NCBI GenBank assembly: GCA_037127315.1
Contig: JBBBDQ010000750.1
Span: 6,687,001-6,751,000 of the forward strand
DNA: 64,000 nt
Direction: 5' to 3'
Origin: Ascarosepion bandense
Taxonomy: Eukaryota; Mollusca; Cephalopoda; Sepiida; Sepiidae
Shown here: positions 54,682 through 64,000 of the stretch, piece after piece
How the letters are laid out: each line of letters opens with the position of its first letter
Position numbering within the stretch: the stretch's first letter is position 1
Program-made: the position numbers and the translations under genes
The notes under the pieces: model-generated
Databases searched by the model: none
What the model was told of the DNA's origin: nothing
What the model saw: the letters and a program-made list of their open reading frames with translations, nothing else

Positions 54682-54708
54682 ACGAATACTGCTATACAAT
54701 GCAAGGGG

Positions 54709-54745
54709 CTTACGGCCATATCACGTTGAATACACCGGTTCTCGA
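54709..54745 (+). repeat. 5S rRNA 5'-end fragment
   Basis: CTTACGGCCATATCACGTTG and the following GGTTCTCG equal the first about 37 nt of animal 5S rRNA, much closer to the gene than the SINE heads are. It breaks off into CGATTGAGAATTATGTTTGC, which recurs at 61149. Confidence 0.65.
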
Positions 54746-54784
54746 TTGAGAATTATGTTTGCTGACTGGTGAAGTAACTTTATG

Positions 54785-55025
54785 TAACCATTTTCTTCTT
54801 CTTCTTCTTCTTCTTCTATGTGCCCTGTCTCTTCAGGACGTAGGCTATCATGGTTCTCCATGTCTCCCTATCCCTTGTCACTCTTATTATGTTTGCTCCT
54901 GTTACTCTTGGCAACCCCCGTTCCGTCACCCACCTGATCAGGCCCTGCAAATATGTTATCCGCTGCCTTCTTCTGTCTCTCTTTCCTTCTCTCTGGTCAG
55001 TCAGTATCAGGTTCTCCAATTAGAT
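54785..55025 (-). pseudogene. RTE-type LINE 3' end
   Basis: The last 67 codons of the family (a MENLILTDQREGKRDR start, YLQGLIRWVTERGLP, GANIIRVTRDRETWRTMIAYVL) with a (GAA)n tail at 54795-54818. Confidence 0.85.
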
Positions 55026-55369
55026 TTACAGCTTTAACCAATTTTTGAGCATTCAGTTTTAAAGATTATCTAAAAAATGTACAGAAATACCTAATTTTTT
55101 TCAGGATTTTGCTTACAAACTCACTTCAAAATTTTACTGTTTCAAGAATAAATCAAAATAAAGTTAATAGGTTTTGTAATAAATAGATTACATGGAAAAT
55201 ATATTCGAACTAGAATTCTAATTATGAAACATCACAAGCAAAATATGTATTTTTTTACTGTATTCAATAAGTAAAAATTGTTTACAAAATTGTAAATGAT
55301 TGTAAAAATGGCTGCTCAATAAAAAAAGGCTTGTTAGATCATTTGTGAGATAATAATTAATAAAAACAA

Positions 55370-56227
55370 TCTATATATATAAAAGGCAAGATGTTTGTGT
55401 GTGTGTCTGTCTGTCTGTATGTATGTATGTTCTTTATACAAATCCACAATTTTTATCCGATTTGCACCAAACATTATACAAATATTCTTTAGGCTTCCGG
55501 TCAGGTCATGGGCTACTTATTTTTTTGATTTCTCCCCAATATCAGAAATCAATACCTCAATATCCAATCAGGTCTGATCAAAATCAGAATTTCAGCCCTT
55601 TTATCGTGATTTTTGCTGCAGAATTTGCTTTAACTTGGTAAAATTACAGTTTTTAGTCTCAAATATTAGTAAATCTTCACAGACGACTCATTTTTCCCAA
55701 TATCGGAAATCGATACCGCCAATATTCTATCGAATCTGATCAAAAACTGATACTCAGCCATCAATATGGCTCATTTTTTACAATTTTACTCCCGATGGGT
55801 GTACGATAAGTTTTCATGGACTTATTTAGGTTAGTTTATCCTTGGATGACTTATTTGACTCTGATATTAGAGATCAATACCCTGATATCCTATCCAGTCT
55901 GATCAAGATCAGGTTATCAGCCCTTTTATTTTGATTTTTGCTTTGGATTTTGCTCTAAGTAGGTATAATTGTAGTTCTTAGTCTCAGCCATGATACCATT
56001 TACTCAGAGGACTTATTTAGCCTTCAAAATTCAGTTTGTCTTAGAAAACTTATTTGACATCGATACTGGAAATCAAAATTTGACTTACATCCATTCCTTT
56101 TTCTTTTAGTCTATGGTTTCACTTTAACTGGAAACAACTATTGCTTTTTAGTCTTTCGTGCCAACATGAGCATGAATTAGTTTTAAAGCTTTCATTTCAC
56201 CTGAGCAATGCCGGGCTATACTGCTAG
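55370..56227 (+). mobile_element. Helitron, second 5'-end type
   Basis: Starts A|TCTATATATATAAAAGGCAA and ends with a CCTGAGCAATGCCGGG hairpin and CTAG|T at 56224-56228. It shares its 3' end with the 23615, 38955 and 60124 copies but has the inner 5' end only. The 858-bp interior holds repeated AATCGATACC-C-AATATCC-type blocks. It has no coding capacity. Confidence 0.85.
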
Positions 56228-56229
56228 TA

Positions 56230-56820
56230 ATAAATAAAAGTGCCTATACCACCATAGTACTGCTGTCACAAATTATATGACAAAATGTTTTAAATTTGCA
56301 TTATTTATTGAAAATTACACTAAAACGACTTCACTGTAAAAGATATTTATCTTAATAAAGCTAAATTGTTCAGTATAATTTCCCTTTGAAGTAAATGAAT
56401 GTCTTATTTTATGGCACAAAGATTTAGTAATAATGTGCTTGTGCAATGCATAATGTGCATATAAAATTTCTAAAGTTTTAGTAAATTATAAATTTTATAA
56501 GGCTGTGCTATAAGGCTTTCACTCGTCACCGGAATGAAATCCCAAAACTATGTTTTTTAACCTGAATGTAATCTTTAAAGTCATTTCTACAAAAAATCAA
56601 TTGTTTGGGAAAAAAATTATTGTGTTGTTATTTATCATGTAAAATCCCAAATTCAATGCAACAAAATTCGATCTGGAATCAAGCTACTCTGATATAAGGA
56701 GTGGGTGGAATTACTGGGTGGATTCTTCTACAAAAAGAATAATTGTGCAAGATAATCTGTTTGAAGTTCAAAGGTACATAAGTAAGTGGCTGATAAACTC
56801 TTCCTCCAATAATAATTGGC
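56230..56820. other. Unassigned AT-rich intron
   Basis: No gene or repeat family recognised. Confidence 0.4.
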
Positions 56821-56825
56821 ATATA

Positions 56826-56965
56826 CAAGTGGTGCAACGGATAGAAGCCCAGAACAGAAATTGGGGAGCAGAGTTTCGTTTCATTCACTTATGTAGAAAT
56901 ACCCTTGAGAAGGGTATCAATGCATCTCTTCTCCCTTCAGGTATGGGTTAAATAGCATGATGTAT
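56826..56965 (+). mobile_element. tRNA-derived SINE, short copy
   Basis: A diverged head (AAGTGGTGCAACGGATAGAA) and body up to the GTATGGGTTAAATAGC block; the rest is missing. Confidence 0.75.
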
Positions 56966-56999
56966 CTGGAAAAATCATTGTTTGTTTTCTCTCAAAACT

Positions 57000-57470
57000 T
57001 GTTAATGGAATACTTGCTTGCTAAAAAAAAAAAAAGATTATACTTACAATTCAAAAATATCCTTTGGTCTTAATAATGTGTTGTATTGCCGAGATGGATA
57101 CAATGCACAGAGAAAGTGTGCTGTGGTATTATTTAGCACAATATCCAGTGCTAAACGGATATACACAAAGCAGTACAATAGTTACAATAACAGACAAGAC
57201 AACTTACAACATAAAGAGGAGGGGTTTAGATTAGAATAGTTACCGAAGTATTCAGTCTGAATATTACTTGAATGACACTCGAATATTAAACCTCGAATGC
57301 TACTATTCTTTACTTAAGTAGATCGTTTCAGACCATGGGCTATTCCATAATTGAGAGTGTCAGCCATTCTACAACATAATCCTTAAAGAGTTCATAACCA
57401 TAGACCAAATCAATCAGTCAATAAATAAGAATGGTTTACAATGTTTCTTTTTATAGCAACGTTAATATAT
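57000..57470. other. Unassigned intron sequence
   Basis: Includes a region of possible LTR character (57060-57330) without a second copy. Confidence 0.3.
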
Positions 57471-57475
57471 ATTGG

Positions 57476-57780
57476 ATGTGCATTATAGTGCAGTGGGTAT
57501 CAGCTCAAAATGAGAAATCAGGGGAGCTGAGTTCAAATTCCAGCTGAATTCCTTGCATTCACTTACATGCAAATACCCTTGGGAAAGGTATTAATCCATC
57601 CACTCCTTCCAGTTATGTGTTAAATAACAGGACAGATTGGGTTCTATAGCCTTGGCTGGCAACCAGTCTACCACAGAAAGTAATGGCAACCTACTGTGGC
57701 ATAATCTTCTGCCCAGTCAGTCATGTTTCTATTGAGACAGGATCGCCCAAGTGTGTATCACATATGGTATTTAAATGACT
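57476..57780 (+). mobile_element. tRNA-derived SINE just upstream of exon C
   Basis: A full-length copy whose tail ends about 72 bp before the exon C acceptor. Its proximity may affect splicing signals, but it leaves the pyrimidine tract intact. Confidence 0.9.
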
Positions 57781-57851
57781 GAATAAATAATATTTCATAT
57801 GAAAATAAGAAAAATAAATATAATAGTCTTTCATTTTGTATCTAATTTCAG

Positions 57852-58064
57852 AAAATCATTGAAAAGTTCCATCGAAACCCCAAGAAAGTTGCCAATGATG
57901 ACATTTTCACCCGAACATTTACCGAAAATAAGATCAGCATTGTGTATCACACTGATGATAAGTGTATCACTTATTCAACACGTGATTTTCACAAATTGTC
58001 GACATGGACTGACAAGAATGCGCCGAATATTGGATGGAATCCAGAATTACACACATCATATCAA
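57852..58064 (+). CDS. DRC7: DRC7 exon C (internal exon)
   Basis: A 213-nt exon (71 codons, phase 0 at both ends) after acceptor TCTAATTTCAG and before donor GTAAAG. It begins KIIEKFHRNP, which follows RPIL of exon B exactly as R-PI-KI-E-F-RNP does in vertebrate DRC7, and continues with DDIFTRTF, ISIVYHTDDKCITYSTRDF and PELHTSYQ. It has no stop. The intron before it is 26.9 kb and full of transposons. The next exon would encode the coiled-coil region and was not found before 64000. Confidence 0.93.
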
Positions 58065-58193
58065 GTAAAGACATTAAACTTTCTCCTTGGAAAGCTACTG
58101 TTTTAACATTGGTATTGTTTTCATCTGAGGTTTGTCCTGAAAGTGTTCGGATATTTTAAATAGCTCAAAGATCAATCATGCAAACATGATGTA

Positions 58194-58737
58194 TTAGGTC
58201 GGTGCAAAAGTTTTTGCCGGTTTGTAAAAGGGGCATTTTAAATCATTGTAATTTACTTTATGCATATTGTTATTACTTAAACATATCACCATGATTAATT
58301 TATAACTTTTTCTTTCAGATTATTAAAGCATCATTCATGTTTTTCTGCAATATTCTCACTCATGTTCTTTCCATCTAAAGAACACATTAGGCATGCTCTA
58401 TTCTATGAGTTTCACAAAGGTCCGAATGCAAATGCAATTTGTTTCTTGTTGCAAATCTTTGCTTTTACAACACCTTCAGACACCATTTTTGGGTAGGCTT
58501 GTCACAAGTTATGAGAAGTGGATTCTCTGCCATAATGTTAAACATCAGCGATTGTGGATAAATCAAGGAGAAAAACCAGTTCAGCAATTGAGAGCAGGAC
58601 TCCATTCCAAAAAGATCATGTTGAGAAGATGGAATCAAGTTATAGAGAGCAAAGGTTGATATTGTTATGAATAAAGATTTTTTTTTTCATTTTCAAGATG
58701 AAATTTTAAATCGGCAAATATTTTTTCACTGACCTGA
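58194..58737 (+). mobile_element. Mariner, 544 bp, internally deleted
   Basis: Ends TTAGGTCGGTGCAAAAGT and its inverted partner with intact TA duplications (58192-58193 and 58738-58739). The interior fuses an HTH-side FYEFHKGPNANA-like start with VTSYEKWILCHNVKHQR (the normal catalytic Asp region reads SYE) and then the extreme C-terminus RWNQVIESKG. The middle and most of the N-terminus are gone. Confidence 0.85.
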
Positions 58738-58739
58738 TA

Positions 58740-59115
58740 GCAAGCACTCAGGACTCCTTATAGCGCATGTATGAACAGACATTTTCTTTTTTAGGAAGGG
58801 GTTTCCAGTTCACTTTCCTTCTACCTTGGGTTTAGCATTAGTTCGGCTGGAAGCTCTTTGAAGTTATTGAGCATGGTGGCAGTGCCTCTTCATTCTGAGA
58901 TGAGTTTTTCATTCCTGGTTGTCTTCCCTTCTCCAGGAAGGACTCCAATGTCCATATGCATGGGCTTGGTGTTGGTATTTATGTCGGCGAACACCTGCCT
59001 CCAGCCAGGGTAACATCTCTTGAATCCCTGGATCATGCTTTCATGTGCTTCCATCTCTCACTTCTAAGATCGATTAGCTATCTCTTCTTCCTCTGCCCCG
59101 ACTCCACCTCTAACT
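58740..59115. other. Unassigned
   Basis: GC-richer than its surroundings; no feature recognised. Confidence 0.3.
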
Positions 59116-59119
59116 GTTT

Positions 59120-59330
59120 GTTCATTTTTTTTTTCCCAATTGGAGTAGATAGACTAAACTATCGCCTGGTTCATCCCTTGTTTCCTGCTTAGGATGCGGT
59201 TTCCAGTTTTCTCTTTTCCAATCTTTTCACTCTTTTCTTTATTTTTTTTTCAATTGGAGTAGATAGACTAAACCATCGCCCGGTTCACACTCCACCCACG
59301 TCTATTGAACAGGTGAAGAGGCTCCTGTGA
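59120..59330 (+). repeat. 153-bp satellite, about 1.4 units
   Basis: Two occurrences of CAATTGGAGTAGATAGACTA (59139 and 59251) with the GGATG-GGTTTCC and CCCGGTTCACACTCC blocks. Confidence 0.85.
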
Positions 59331-59444
59331 GATAGCATTGAGTGATTTCATACACAGTATTATTCATGATGACAATGTAACTGCCTATTATATATATGTT
59401 CCTTGTAAGAATGTTTTTGACAAATATGCCGTCCCCCATATATG

Positions 59445-59750
59445 TTATGGTGCAGTGGCTTTCGGCTTGGAATGAGAAGTTGTAGAACTGAGTTCAAATT
59501 CCAGTTGAATTCGTTACATACAGTTACATGCATATACCCTTGAGAAAGGTATTAATCTGTCTCGTCTCCCTCCAGCTATAGGTTAAATAGCAGAAAAGAT
59601 TGGATTCTATAGCCTTGGTTGGCAACCCGTTTACCACAGAAAGTAATAGCAACCTAATACAGTAAAATCTTTTGACTAGTCAATCATGTTTCTTTCAAGA
59701 CATGATTGCCCAAGCATGTATCACGTATGGCACTTAACTGACTGATGGAA
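59445..59750 (+). mobile_element. tRNA-derived SINE
   Basis: Complete but diverged; the head ATGGTGCAGTGGCTTTCGGC and tail GGCACTTAACTGACTG are clear. Confidence 0.85.
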
Positions 59751-59759
59751 TTACCCAGT

Positions 59760-60120
59760 TTTGTTCCTTCCTCCCACAGTCCAATTTTAATTCCTAAATG
59801 TAAAATCACCACTGAAAGTAAGATTCCAGACTGTGGACGAGATTATGGAGCATTATGACTAGGAAGCACATAGTAATTGCAAAAGGCTGTTTTGAAATGT
59901 GGTATGGATGTTAAGTACTTGAAGTTCCAAAGGAAGTATTTTGAAGCAACTAAAGTGCCATTTCCCTAGGTAAGGTTATTTATTTTATTAATATCAAATC
60001 TCTGTATGTTTTCTGGACAAAACTCATAGAAAGATAATATATAAAGTAAATATCTTATATAAATATTTTATGATATAAATGTTACAGGTTTTATATAAAT
60101 GTTTTAATAATGCTTTATTT
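59760..60120. other. Unassigned AT-rich intron
   Basis: No recognised feature. Confidence 0.35.
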
Positions 60121-60123
60121 AAA

Positions 60124-60149
60124 TCTAAACTTATTTATAAATGGAACTT

Positions 60150-60186
<37 letters not shown>

Positions 60187-60639
60187 CCATTACCTATAGA
60201 CTCCAAAACGGCTGAACCAATTTTCTTGAAAATTTACACAGTTGTACTATAAGTGTCTGTGAGTGTTCTTAGCTAGATTTTGTGTAGAGGTACCACTGAT
60301 AAATATTGAAAATCGATAATAAAAAAAATCGGGTTACAGAAGGAGTGGTCCGATTTTAATCAAATTTGATACACTCATAGACAAAGACGTAAGAAATGAT
60401 ATTCAAGGTTGCAGTTCTTAAAATAGTGCAGAAAATTGATAATATATATAATAAAAAGGCAAGATGTTTGTGTGTGTGTCTGTTTATCTGTCTGTATGTC
60501 CTTTATACAAATCCACAATTTTTATCCGATTCTCACCAAACTTCATGCAAATATTCTTTAGGCTGAGTCTGAGCTCCAGGACCATGGATTAGTTTTAAAG
60601 CTTTTATTACACCCGAACAATGCCGGGCTATACTGCTAG
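60124..60639 (+). mobile_element. Helitron
   Basis: Starts A|TCTAAACTTATTTATAAATG, has a short (GT)n, an inner second 5'-like start (about 60440), and ends CCCGAACAATGCCGGG ... CTAG|T. It is the shortest of the double-headed copies. Confidence 0.85.
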
Positions 60640-60654
60640 TCATATATGAAGTGT

Positions 60655-60900
60655 GTTCAAAAAGTATTTGAGTGGGCGGTACCCCAGCCATTTTTGCCTA
60701 TGTTTCAAAAGTAGGCCATGTCAGTTCCTGGCTTAGAGAACAGATACTGAATTGTTTTTTATACTAGATGACTAAACACATCAAACACAGATATTGCATC
60801 AAGGTTTGCTAAAATTTTCTTGGTGGTACTAAAGCTCAAATCACCCAAAAGATTCATTAAGCTTTTGGTGATGATGCATGGGTAAAACTTGGATCAAAGA
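60655..60900 (+). pseudogene. Mariner 5' end remnant
   Basis: A GTGTTCAAAAAGTATTTGAG end followed by an HTH-like reading (IKVC-N-LGGTKAQI, then AFGDDA) typical of mariner transposase N-termini. It breaks off. Confidence 0.45.
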
Positions 60901-61029
60901 GTTGCATAATAATGTGACCATCTATTCTATTCTAAGAGTTTCTTTTCTTGCTACTGATGTCGAGAATCACAAGAAGGGACATTTACGAGACAGTAACAAG
61001 ACTGCTAGCTGTGAGCAAACTTCATATAC

Positions 61030-61330
61030 TACTACAGATTTCAGCAAGACTCTGTCGACTTTGGTCAACATTATATTTATTGATTGGGTTATCTTTGTTC
61101 AAAGCAACAAAGACATAACATATGACCTCATGAATTTAAGTTTAGTACTCGATTGAGAATTATGTTTGCTGACTGGTGAAGTAACTTCATGTAACGATCT
61201 ATTCTATACTCAGAGTTTCTTTTCTTGCCTGTGGAACTCTCTTCCAGTTTCTTCCTTTCTGTTCATCTATGTCCTTCAAAAATTTAAATGTGACATGTAA
61301 CACTCTCTTCTGTTTTTCTGATACCTGTTC
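61030..61330 (+). pseudogene. LTR-like and LINE 3' fragments
   Basis: 61075-61120 (TTATCTTTGTTCAAAGCAAC then GACATAACA) resembles the LTR end at 48411-48450. CGATTGAGAATTATGTTTGC (61149) repeats 54744. 61215-61330 resembles the LINE C-terminal end (GCCTGTGGAACTCTCTTCC). Confidence 0.4.
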
Positions 61331-61374
61331 TTTTGTTGTTCTTTCTCTTCACTAACATTTTCTGTCATAAAAAA

Positions 61375-61880
61375 TGGCTGCACCTCTAGTGGAGAGCAAG
61401 GCACGGGTCAGACAGGCTATCCATGAACCAAAATGAGAAGTTGATTAACTAGGTTCAGCAAATAGTTGCAGAAGACTATTGTGTAACAGTCCAAGAAGTT
61501 ATGACTAAGAATAAGCACGAGATGAGAGCATCCCATTTTAACAGGATTTCTGCCTGCAGAAAGTGTCTCCGAAATTTGCCTATTCATTCTTCCCACTTAA
61601 TCCAAGTTTTCTTGATCAAGAACAACACACCACTTGTTTTGAGAGGTTCCCTAGTCTTCTTACTTGGCACTGTTTGACTTTTGGCCCTTCCCCAATCTGA
61701 AAAGCATGCATTAAAGGAAGCAATTATGACAGAGCTCCATAGCCTTCCAGAGAAAGCATCCCAGAATCCCAGAGGTGTTACCAGCATTTGTGCAATCAAG
61801 AAGAAATGGACGAACTCCCAAGGGGTTGTAAAATGTGCAAAGAGAATTAGAATAATTTAGCGAGGAACAGGATTCAGGAA
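61375..61880 (+). pseudogene. Probable mariner transposase remnant
   Basis: The + strand contains a shifted LALFDFWPFPNLKSM stretch that resembles the catalytic-Asp region of mariner transposases (LAP-DFWLFP-LK). Everything else is decayed. Confidence 0.35.
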
Positions 61881-61884
61881 CACA

Positions 61885-63190
61885 AAAGATAATGATTGAC
61901 AATGCTTTTAAAATTTTGAAGGTTTATCAACTGCTAATAACAAACATTTTTTTCCTGTTTTTTTTTGTCATAAGGAAATAAGAGGAATAGACAGGGAAGA
62001 ATCCTTAACCTGTCTGCATTTTTTATCATCATAGTCACATAAAAGCCATAATACTTTAATAATAAGGTTTAGTGATAATTTGCATTTGCAAAAAATCATA
62101 ATGTAAAATCTATTAAAAGAAATTGATTTGATATTGGGTAGAGAATGTCAAGGGTGGTATTTAAAGTGAAAAAATTCCAATTCTTTGGAAGATTGCAAAA
62201 GTCTGCTTGTGCAGTTACTGAGAAAGATAATATTTTCTGAGAAGATGCATATAAGTTGTCTGCAAAATGGTTGGGGATCATAGAACAAAACACTAAATTT
62301 GTTCTTCAATAAAGTTCATGTCGAAATGTTATTTTTTTTCTTGATAAGTTGAGTACACATATGCCAAGTGTAATAATACTAATAATTATTCCCAACCTAA
62401 TATGACAATATTTATCCCTTGGCACAAGAAGTAAATTAGATGAAACCATATTAAGGAAAACTATTTAAAATGTTTGCCTGCAGTTATCATCTTTTAAAAT
62501 AAAGAAAAGAAAACAAGTTAAAACATCCTGCAAAACATTTAAAAAAAATAAAAAAGAACAAATTATTAAAAATGATAATAACCACAAGGAAGCAGATCAG
62601 TTTCTCAGATAATGATTCACAAAACATATTATTCATGTTTATATATATATATATATATATAATTTGGAAACAAGAATTAATCAACATGTACCTTCTAAAA
62701 TACGAATTGGCAAAATAGATAACGTGTTATCTTTCCTCAACAAATATGGAATTGGCTATTGTGCAACACCTAGAATATAGCCTGTGCCAAGTTGTATAGG
62801 AAAGAGTGGTTCAAACTTTTTCATGTAGTTGGTTCCAATAATCATTTAAAGATTTTGGAATCAGTCTGCATATCATTAGGAAAACCTTCTCTTTGCCGGC
62901 AGAAGAATTTTGTGAAGTTTCTTTATTTGTTGGGGGGTATTTTATTTTAACTGTCTCTTGATTATTATTGACACACGATTTGTCCTCCCCTCATTATAAA
63001 TATATATATTTATATGTATGTTTATTTTAGTGTGTTTCCCCCAAATTTTTTTGCTCTTCATTTTTGTTACTGCTCTTTTTGTTTGATTTATAATTCAAAC
63101 AATTTTCACCTGATGAGATGTTGGACAAAAGGGCTCTTGAGATTGTTAATAAATTCCTTGTTTTTAAAATAGTATACAAATTTTGTACCT
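61885..63190. other. AT-rich sequence, possible Penelope-like 3' region
   Basis: Holds (AT)n at 62640-62660 and a CTGATGAGA phrase at 63112 that lacks a partner GAAA. I cannot identify coding sequence. Confidence 0.3.
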
Positions 63191-63204
63191 TCAAACATTT
63201 GTTT

Positions 63205-63500
63205 ATATATATATATATATATATATATAGTCATAGTCATCCACAGACAGATCTGTTTCGCTGTATCACAGCTCATCAGTACGGTTAGACTCCGATTGCT
63301 TTTTAACCCAGGATTGACGAATTGGCGTCAGTCGGCAATTTTACCTCTGGGTTATGGGTGTTTGGTAGAAGAAGGCAGACTTTTTAACTTGTATATTATC
63401 ATTACACGTGCCCAATAGCCAGAGTGCTTTAGTTCATTTTACTGAATGAGCGATATTTTCTATTTGTAAATGAGTTATTATATAAACCAGGTTTCTATCA
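63205..63500 (-). mobile_element. Penelope-like terminal repeat
   Basis: Shares about 250 bp with 1621-1860 and has the (TA)n tract (63205-63229) directly behind the ribozyme. It is likely the terminal repeat of a Penelope-like element; the reverse transcriptase was not found. Confidence 0.5.
63230..63290 (-). ncRNA. Hammerhead ribozyme, canonical core
   Basis: On the - strand: CTGATGA (63279-63273); stem II GCTGT-GAT-ACAGC (63272-63260); GAAA (63259-63256); a very short palindromic stem III CAGATCTG (63255-63248); and the UC cleavage dinucleotide (63247-63246). Stem I pairs CCGTA (63284-63280) with TGTGG (63245-63241), with two G-U pairs, and further AGTC/GACT pairing lies beyond. A minimal stem III is the known hallmark of Penelope-like and retrozyme hammerheads. 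Confidence 0.75.
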
Positions 63501-64000
63501 TGAGTGGTATCTTCAGGCGATTTTCAATAACTGATTTTGCCGTTTACCATTTTTTTATGAACACTCACGTAACGGTGGTGTTTTTGAATGCTCACATGAC
63601 AGGGAATTGTTGTATGAACCTAATAGGTATTTTTTAGCATGGTTACACTTAGACATAATTTCCTTTCTTTCATTCAATAGTTCATTTTTGTTTGGGAGTA
63701 GCAGACCCAGACATAATTTGGAGTATAGTAAAAACAGCCAAGCCTTACAATGGTGGCAAAATATGTAGACTGTGCTATGAAGAAAAGTTAAAGATTATGC
63801 ATAGCATATAAACAAATCCTGCCGAATAACACACATTTTTGTAACAAAAATTTATCATAAATAATCAGGCTGGTAGAAATAAATAAATATATAATACTGT
63901 TTGCTTATAAACAGAATATCTACTTAAATATGAGTATCAATCAAAAATAATGTACAAACAAATCAATTCAAATTATATTCATTCATTTCATATGTAAATT
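63500..64000. other. Unassigned; hairpin repeat copy at 63825-63945
   Basis: 63825-63945 is the reverse complement of 45519-45640 (AATAATCAGGCTGGTAGAAA, AGAATATCTACTTAAATATG). The rest shows nothing I recognise. Confidence 0.45.

Larger units (their letters stand above)
48115..54700 (+). mobile_element. Ty3/gypsy mosaic (several nested or recombined copies)
   Basis: In order: an LTR-like stretch with a primer-site-like end (GTGGCAATGAGGATTC, about 48449), a gag fragment, a second LTR/leader with repeated primer-site-like motifs, gag, end of protease, an RT piece, a second overlapping RT/RNase H piece, and integrase to the C-terminus at 54681. RT is represented twice, so at least two elements (or one internally duplicated one) are fused. 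Every coding block carries stops. It also contains a SINE (52518-52823) and a 5S-SINE (54027-54532). Confidence 0.7.

Noticed and set aside
57799..58068. 89-codon open frame overlapping exon C
   Set aside because: It is a shadow in another frame; the DRC7 match lies in the frame starting at 57852 with proper splice sites.
60878..61156. 92-codon open frame as a downstream DRC7 exon
   Set aside because: The peptide has no similarity to the coiled-coil part of DRC7 and overlaps mariner and LTR-like fragments.
63112..63150. A further hammerhead candidate beginning CTGATGAGATG
   Set aside because: No stem II partner and no GAAA at the expected distance.

Overview
This window looks like a gene-poor, repeat-saturated stretch of a cephalopod genome, most likely octopus. 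The evidence is an AT-rich animal intron landscape, many copies of a tRNA-headed SINE, 5S rRNA-headed SINEs, RTE-type LINEs with GAA-repeat tails, and a decoded host gene of cilia and flagella. The species is an inference; no database search was possible.

I recognise one host protein-coding gene, on the + strand: DRC7 (CCDC135/FAP50, a subunit of the nexin-dynein regulatory complex of motile cilia). Three consecutive internal exons are present at 23461-23589, 30682-30914 and 57852-58064. They have consensus splice sites, compatible phases (1, then 0) and a continuous match to the central part of animal DRC7. The introns are about 7.1 kb and 26.9 kb, and the flanking introns run off both ends of the window, so essentially everything else here is intronic. 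One nearly intact tRNA-Asp(GTC) sequence lies at 20699-20770 on the - strand.

Layout. 1-6.8 kb: a 600-bp foldback, hammerhead-ribozyme-like repeats, RTE fragments, a 5S/tRNA SINE and two inverted-repeat elements. 6.8-15 kb: a solo LTR, a 153-bp satellite, an 11-copy 67-bp array, and an internally deleted Ty3/gypsy element on the - strand whose C-terminal coding tail has become an 81-bp (27-codon) tandem array. After it comes a 22/44-bp minisatellite broken by three transposon insertions. 15-23.4 kb: three RTE copies in a row, a second LINE lineage, a 148-bp array, the tRNA and an LTR with an internal duplication. 23.4-30.9 kb: DRC7 exons A and B with a Helitron, a Penelope GIY-YIG remnant, an LTR, two mariners and a near-perfect 289-bp hairpin. 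31-48 kb: RTE split by a hAT element, Helitrons, minisatellites, SINEs and a long-TIR element. 48-54.7 kb: a mosaic of Ty3/gypsy gag-pol fragments. 54.7-64 kb: Helitrons, exon C, a 544-bp internally deleted mariner, SINEs and a terminal hammerhead ribozyme with a canonical core.

The most interesting signals are the hammerhead-type RNA motifs, the dimeric 5S-tRNA SINE family, the long hairpin just upstream of exon B (a candidate double-stranded RNA editing substrate) and several recombinant or nested transposons. All TE coding regions I examined are broken. Repeat coordinates without target-site duplications are approximate.
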